Positions 60,917 through 64,000 of a stretch of 64,000 nucleotides of DNA are shown one piece after another. The position numbers and the translations under genes were made by a program. Position 1 is the stretch's first letter; every line of letters begins with the position of its first letter. Below the pieces are notes generated by a model. The model was not told the DNA's origin and did no database searches. It saw only the letters and a list, made by a program, of their open reading frames with translations. Origin of the DNA: JAFGVL01 sp964546015 (GTDB lineage Bacteria > Bacteroidota > Bacteroidia > Bacteroidales > Paludibacteraceae). The stretch lies in NCBI GenBank assembly GCA_964546015.1, contig CAZJHO010000005.1, positions 1 through 64,000 on the forward strand, given 5' to 3'.

Positions 60917-63892
60917 TTATTTTTTTCCGGAAACTACAGCCGGTAATTTATATTTTTTTGTTTCTCCTTTCGGCATATTAAATATTTCTATGTAAATAAC
61001 ATATATTCCGATATTAGCTAATTTTTCATTGTCGGTACTTCCGTCCCATGTAAGCGTTCCTTCGGTAGATAGCGTATAATTGTTGTGTAGTTTTTTAATT
61101 CGTTGCCCTGTGGCATCAAAAATACTGATATTAGCCGTCCAATTAGGTTCCGTCAGCTTGTAATGGATAAGTAATACATCTTTTTCTCCATCGCCATTGG
61201 GAGTAAACACATCGTTGTCGAGCCAGAAATCTTTACTTGGCTTGGTAGTTGGATTGATATTTACATGTTGAGAGTTTTTGTATCCCGGTGTCCCGTAGTT
61301 TATATCGGCAGCTGCCGATGTCCAACTTGAAGCTTCATTGGTTGGCAGGTCTGGGTTTATGCGCTCTAATGCCACTCCTTTTTTGTCTTGAACAATCGGG
61401 TTGTGCCATTTGGACGAATAAGTCAACTCATCAAAAATATTAGAATTTTTGTAAAGAACAATTGTTGCACCATCATTATTCAGTGCTGTGAATGACATTG
61501 ATGTGAAGTTTGCCGTATCAGGACATTGGAAATAATTCCTTTCTATATACGGAGTTTTACATAAAGCTAAGTAGCTGTATGGCATCATAATAGTTCCATC
61601 CAATATTGCTTTTGATGAGATTGTCCCATCTGATTTTTTAGGACCGAACAAAACACCTGAAACATCTAATATTTTATCTGATTTATTGTAAATTTCAACA
61701 TATTCTTCGGCTTCATCCGGGTTATTGAACATTATTTCGTTGATGATTAAATCTCCTACGACAGGGTATTCGGGAACGCCGAATTCAAAAGTTATCGGAT
61801 CTGCAATATTGCCATCCAAGTCGGTAAGGTTAATTACTGTTATGGTATAAGTTTGCTTGGGAGTGAAATTATTAGTAAAAGTTAGAGTTGCAGCCGGTAT
61901 AGTAGTCGAAAGCAATACTGATACCGGAAATTCTCCATTAAGCAAAGCAAAACTTGTGGGGGTAAGTGATTGAACTCCTTCCGAGAAAATAACTCTCACT
62001 TCTTTTGTGTTTTGTGTATTGACAATTGCACTTTGTACTGTTGGAGGTGTTGTGTCCGGAATAATTGAGCCGGCATACAAATCGTCAAAATATACTTTCG
62101 TATAGTTGCCTGATGTCAATGTTGCTTTAATTCCCATATAAAGACTGTTTAATATCGGAGATGCATCAGCCGCAGCTGTTCCTCCCATGATAAGTGCAGT
62201 TCCTCCCGTTGGATCATATCTGATTTCCCAGGAATTATCAGTTTTGCGTATTACTTTTATTCTTAAAAAATTATTTGTTGTATTACTTATTTTATTTACA
62301 CCTTGTATGATTGGGGTAGGAGTGCTTCCATTTACTATTTTGAATAATGAAATATTATCGTCTTTAGAGCCGATTCGTACAAAGTAGCCTGTAATATCTG
62401 TTGCCAAAAGATTTTCTCGATTCGACATCAAATAAATGTCTGTATAGTTATTGTCCGAAGTGTCGAATTTTAAATTTACCCAAAAATCCCATTCACAATC
62501 AGTTGCAACACTACTTGGTGTAGATAGAAAAATATTGTTTGTACTTGCATTTGATTTTAACATATTATCTTCTATCTCAAATGATTCGACATCGCCACTC
62601 CATGTTGGATTATTAGTAAAATCACCATCAGAGAAATTTTCTTGTACTAAATCAACAAATGGTGGAGTAATGAACGCATATTCCGGATTGATTAACGGAT
62701 TTCCTCCTACATCGGTTATGTCGGACATTGTCAGAACATAGTTAGTTCCATAGTTAAGATTATTGAGAAAATGCAACACCACACTTTTAGCATCGCCTGC
62801 AAGAGTTGCCGAAGTTGGAATTTGCCCGTCGGATAAACTGAAATTAGTTGTAGCAATCGAATTTATTGTTTTAGAAAAAGTCACTTTCATTTCGGACAAA
62901 GAATTCAAAGAGAGTCTTGTTGTGCTAAGAGGCAGTATAACAAAAGTTTGTGTAGTTGAAGCTGTTTCTAAAGCATTTCCTTCCAGGTCGGTAATTCCGG
63001 TTAAGGTCAATGTATAGTTTGCAGGACTGAAGTTATCGGTAAAAGTAAGTGTAGCTATCGTTTCATCTGCTGATAAGCTAGCTAAAGCAGGTTCGCCAAA
63101 GCCATTAGATAAAACAAAATTAGTTACATCAATCGGGCTGACTGCTTCCGAGAAAGTAACTTGTATTTGTTTAGATGTTTCGGAAACAGAAGTGTTTGTT
63201 ACAATCGGAGGGGTTGTGTCAGGAATAATATCGCCAACATAAATATCATCGAAAAAATGGTTGTTGACAGGTCCGGTTGCAGTGGATTGAGTAATTAAAA
63301 TACCCATGTTAGTACTGGTTAATATAGGAGAAGTATCGGCAGTTGCAGTTCGAGTAACAGTAAAAGCATTGCCTGTCCCTGTTTTATCAAACTGCATTTT
63401 CCATGAATTATCTGCATTCCGAACCACTTTTATTTTCATAGGTTTATTAGTGGCGACATCACCATTAACCCCCGCAATAAGAGCTGTAGAAGAGCTTGCT
63501 GTTCCTGTGCGTTTATACAAAGAAACCGGTCCATTAGTTCCTCCCACACGCACAAAATACCCTGTAAAGCTACTTGTTTTTAAATTATCTGTATTTGCAA
63601 TCAGATACACATCCACATAATTTGACCCTGAAATTGAAAAATTTAGATTCACCCAAAAATCCCATTCACAATTGTTTGTAAGTGTATTGGATGTACTTAC
63701 ATAATAAGTACCAGCAGAGGTTAAAGTACCTGCATTCGATTGCAGTTTTTCATCGTCGTTTACCTTAAACAGATCAATATTGCCGCTCCAACGAGTAGTC
63801 CAGTTATTCCCGTCCGAAAAAGTTTCATTTACTTGTCCAAATGTATTTAATGTGATAAACAATGTCGAAAAAAATATTACTATTCGTTTCAT
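60917..63892 (-). CDS. Large surface protein with duplicated Ig-like modules, lamin-tail domain and FlgD/CHU_C-like C-terminus
   Basis: The 991-residue protein has a signal peptide (MKRIVIFFSTLFITLNTFGQ). Two homologous units of about 300 residues follow, each with a lectin-like beta-sandwich (CEWDFWVNLNF / CEWDFWVNLKF; GYFVRVG / GYFVRIG; DTTPPIV / DTTPPTV) and Big_5/SbsA-like Ig domains. The region around residue 715 is a lamin-tail domain (DLIINEIMFNNPDEAEEYVEIYNKS). The C-terminus, NDVFTPNGDGEKDVLLIHYKL with WTANISIFDATGQRIKKL and WDGSTDNEKLANIGIYV, is of the FlgD-like/gliding-associated type used in T9SS cargo. It is probably surface-exposed. Function is unknown. Confidence 0.88.
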   Translation of the reverse strand: MKRIVIFFSTLFITLNTFGQVNETFSDGNNWTTRWSGNIDLFKVNDDEKLQSNAGTLTSAGTYYVSTSNTLTNNCEWDFWVNLNFSISGSNYVDVYLIANTDNLKTSSFTGYFVRVGGTNGPVSLYKRTGTASSSTALIAGVNGDVATNKPMKIKVVRNADNSWKMQFDKTGTGNAFTVTRTATADTSPILTSTNMGILITQSTATGPVNNHFFDDIYVGDIIPDTTPPIVTNTSVSETSKQIQVTFSEAVSPIDVTNFVLSNGFGEPALASLSADETIATLTFTDNFSPANYTLTLTGITDLEGNALETASTTQTFVILPLSTTRLSLNSLSEMKVTFSKTINSIATTNFSLSDGQIPTSATLAGDAKSVVLHFLNNLNYGTNYVLTMSDITDVGGNPLINPEYAFITPPFVDLVQENFSDGDFTNNPTWSGDVESFEIEDNMLKSNASTNNIFLSTPSSVATDCEWDFWVNLKFDTSDNNYTDIYLMSNRENLLATDITGYFVRIGSKDDNISLFKIVNGSTPTPIIQGVNKISNTTNNFLRIKVIRKTDNSWEIRYDPTGGTALIMGGTAAADASPILNSLYMGIKATLTSGNYTKVYFDDLYAGSIIPDTTPPTVQSAIVNTQNTKEVRVIFSEGVQSLTPTSFALLNGEFPVSVLLSTTIPAATLTFTNNFTPKQTYTITVINLTDLDGNIADPITFEFGVPEYPVVGDLIINEIMFNNPDEAEEYVEIYNKSDKILDVSGVLFGPKKSDGTISSKAILDGTIMMPYSYLALCKTPYIERNYFQCPDTANFTSMSFTALNNDGATIVLYKNSNIFDELTYSSKWHNPIVQDKKGVALERINPDLPTNEASSWTSAAADINYGTPGYKNSQHVNINPTTKPSKDFWLDNDVFTPNGDGEKDVLLIHYKLTEPNWTANISIFDATGQRIKKLHNNYTLSTEGTLTWDGSTDNEKLANIGIYVIYIEIFNMPKGETKKYKLPAVVSGKK

Positions 63893-63917
63893 AGTACAAT
63901 ATTTAAAGAGAAATCAC

Positions 63918-63925
63918 TAAATTTG
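63918..63925 (+). promoter_or_regulatory. Promoter -7 element for the gene at the right edge
   Basis: TAAATTTG fits TAnnTTTG, 55 bp upstream of the ATG at 63981. It faces the minus-strand promoter at 63941-63948. Confidence 0.5.
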
Positions 63926-63940
63926 CGAAAATATTTAATA

Positions 63941-63948
63941 CAAATATA
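63941..63948 (-). promoter_or_regulatory. Promoter -7 element for the 991-residue surface protein gene
   Basis: Minus-strand TATATTTG fits TAnnTTTG, 48 bp upstream of the ATG at 63892. Confidence 0.5.
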
Positions 63949-63980
63949 GCAGAAAATAATTTTAATAAACTAATAAAAAA

Positions 63981-64000
63981 ATGAAAGTTGCAATTGTTGG
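63981..64000 (+). CDS. 5' end of a Rossmann-fold enzyme gene, possibly aspartate-semialdehyde dehydrogenase
   Basis: Only six complete codons (MKVAIV) and the start of a Gly codon are visible before the edge. An ATG preceded by an A-rich leader and a TAnnTTTG box is good evidence for a gene start. MKVAIVG is typical of NAD(P)-binding Rossmann enzymes such as aspartate-semialdehyde dehydrogenase. The product cannot be settled from seven residues. Confidence 0.45.

Noticed and set aside
62187..63620. Several long open frames on the plus strand opposite the 991-residue protein
   Set aside because: They mirror the codon pattern of the sense gene, lack start context, and match no family. They are treated as antisense shadows.

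Overview
The window is AT-rich chromosomal DNA of a member of the Bacteroidota, most likely order Bacteroidales. Signs of this are the many TAnnTTTG -7 promoter elements with no strong Shine-Dalgarno sequences, secreted proteins ending in type IX secretion (T9SS) sorting domains, a GldA-type ABC ATPase, an RNase HI fused to a viroplasmin domain, a TGS-uridine-kinase fusion, and several OmpA/FadL-like beta-barrels. Genus cannot be fixed from sequence alone. No rRNA, tRNA, CRISPR array, prophage or insertion sequence was recognised.

Layout. 1-4.5 kb: two secreted proteins on the minus strand in one operon, the second a large SprB-repeat adhesin running off the left edge. 4.7-12 kb: an acetyl-CoA hydrolase/CoA-transferase, an AEC transporter, pnp, a small porin-like barrel, an acetate transporter and menC. 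12-25 kb: an operon ribD-cls-barrel, the divergent pair prmC-recX, an Ig-like lipoprotein, recJ, a lytic transglycosylase, dsbD and murF. 25-27.6 kb: a truncated leucine-rich-repeat protein, a long non-coding stretch with unusual palindromes, and gldA.

27.7-39.8 kb is a lipopolysaccharide/envelope-glycan region. A plus-strand operon (ferredoxin-like protein, DUF4254, GT9, RNase H, GT2, a GT-like protein, GT10) meets a minus-strand operon (Wzx-like flippase, YejM-like sulfatase, LTA-synthase-like sulfatase, O-antigen ligase). The YejM-like gene is split by a frameshift whose missing C-terminal 50 residues lie intact in the adjacent frame.

40-64 kb is mostly housekeeping: ruvB, fadL-like, xerD-thiL, a small barrel with a structured leader, mnmG, apt-uvrC, a nitroreductase, a MazG-like pyrophosphohydrolase, deoC, a LamG/T9SS protein, nadA, nucleoside kinase-rpoN, gpmI, a GyrI-like membrane protein and a 991-residue surface protein with a duplicated module. 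Between mnmG and apt are two identical parS-like sites 43 bp apart. A 1-kb, extremely AT-rich gap before nadA holds a 43-codon membrane-protein ORF with its own promoter and terminator.

No obviously new multi-gene system was found. The best leads are the split YejM homologue, the paired parS-like sites, the orphan small membrane ORF, and the structured non-coding elements after ruvB, after gldA and before the 44.9-kb barrel gene.
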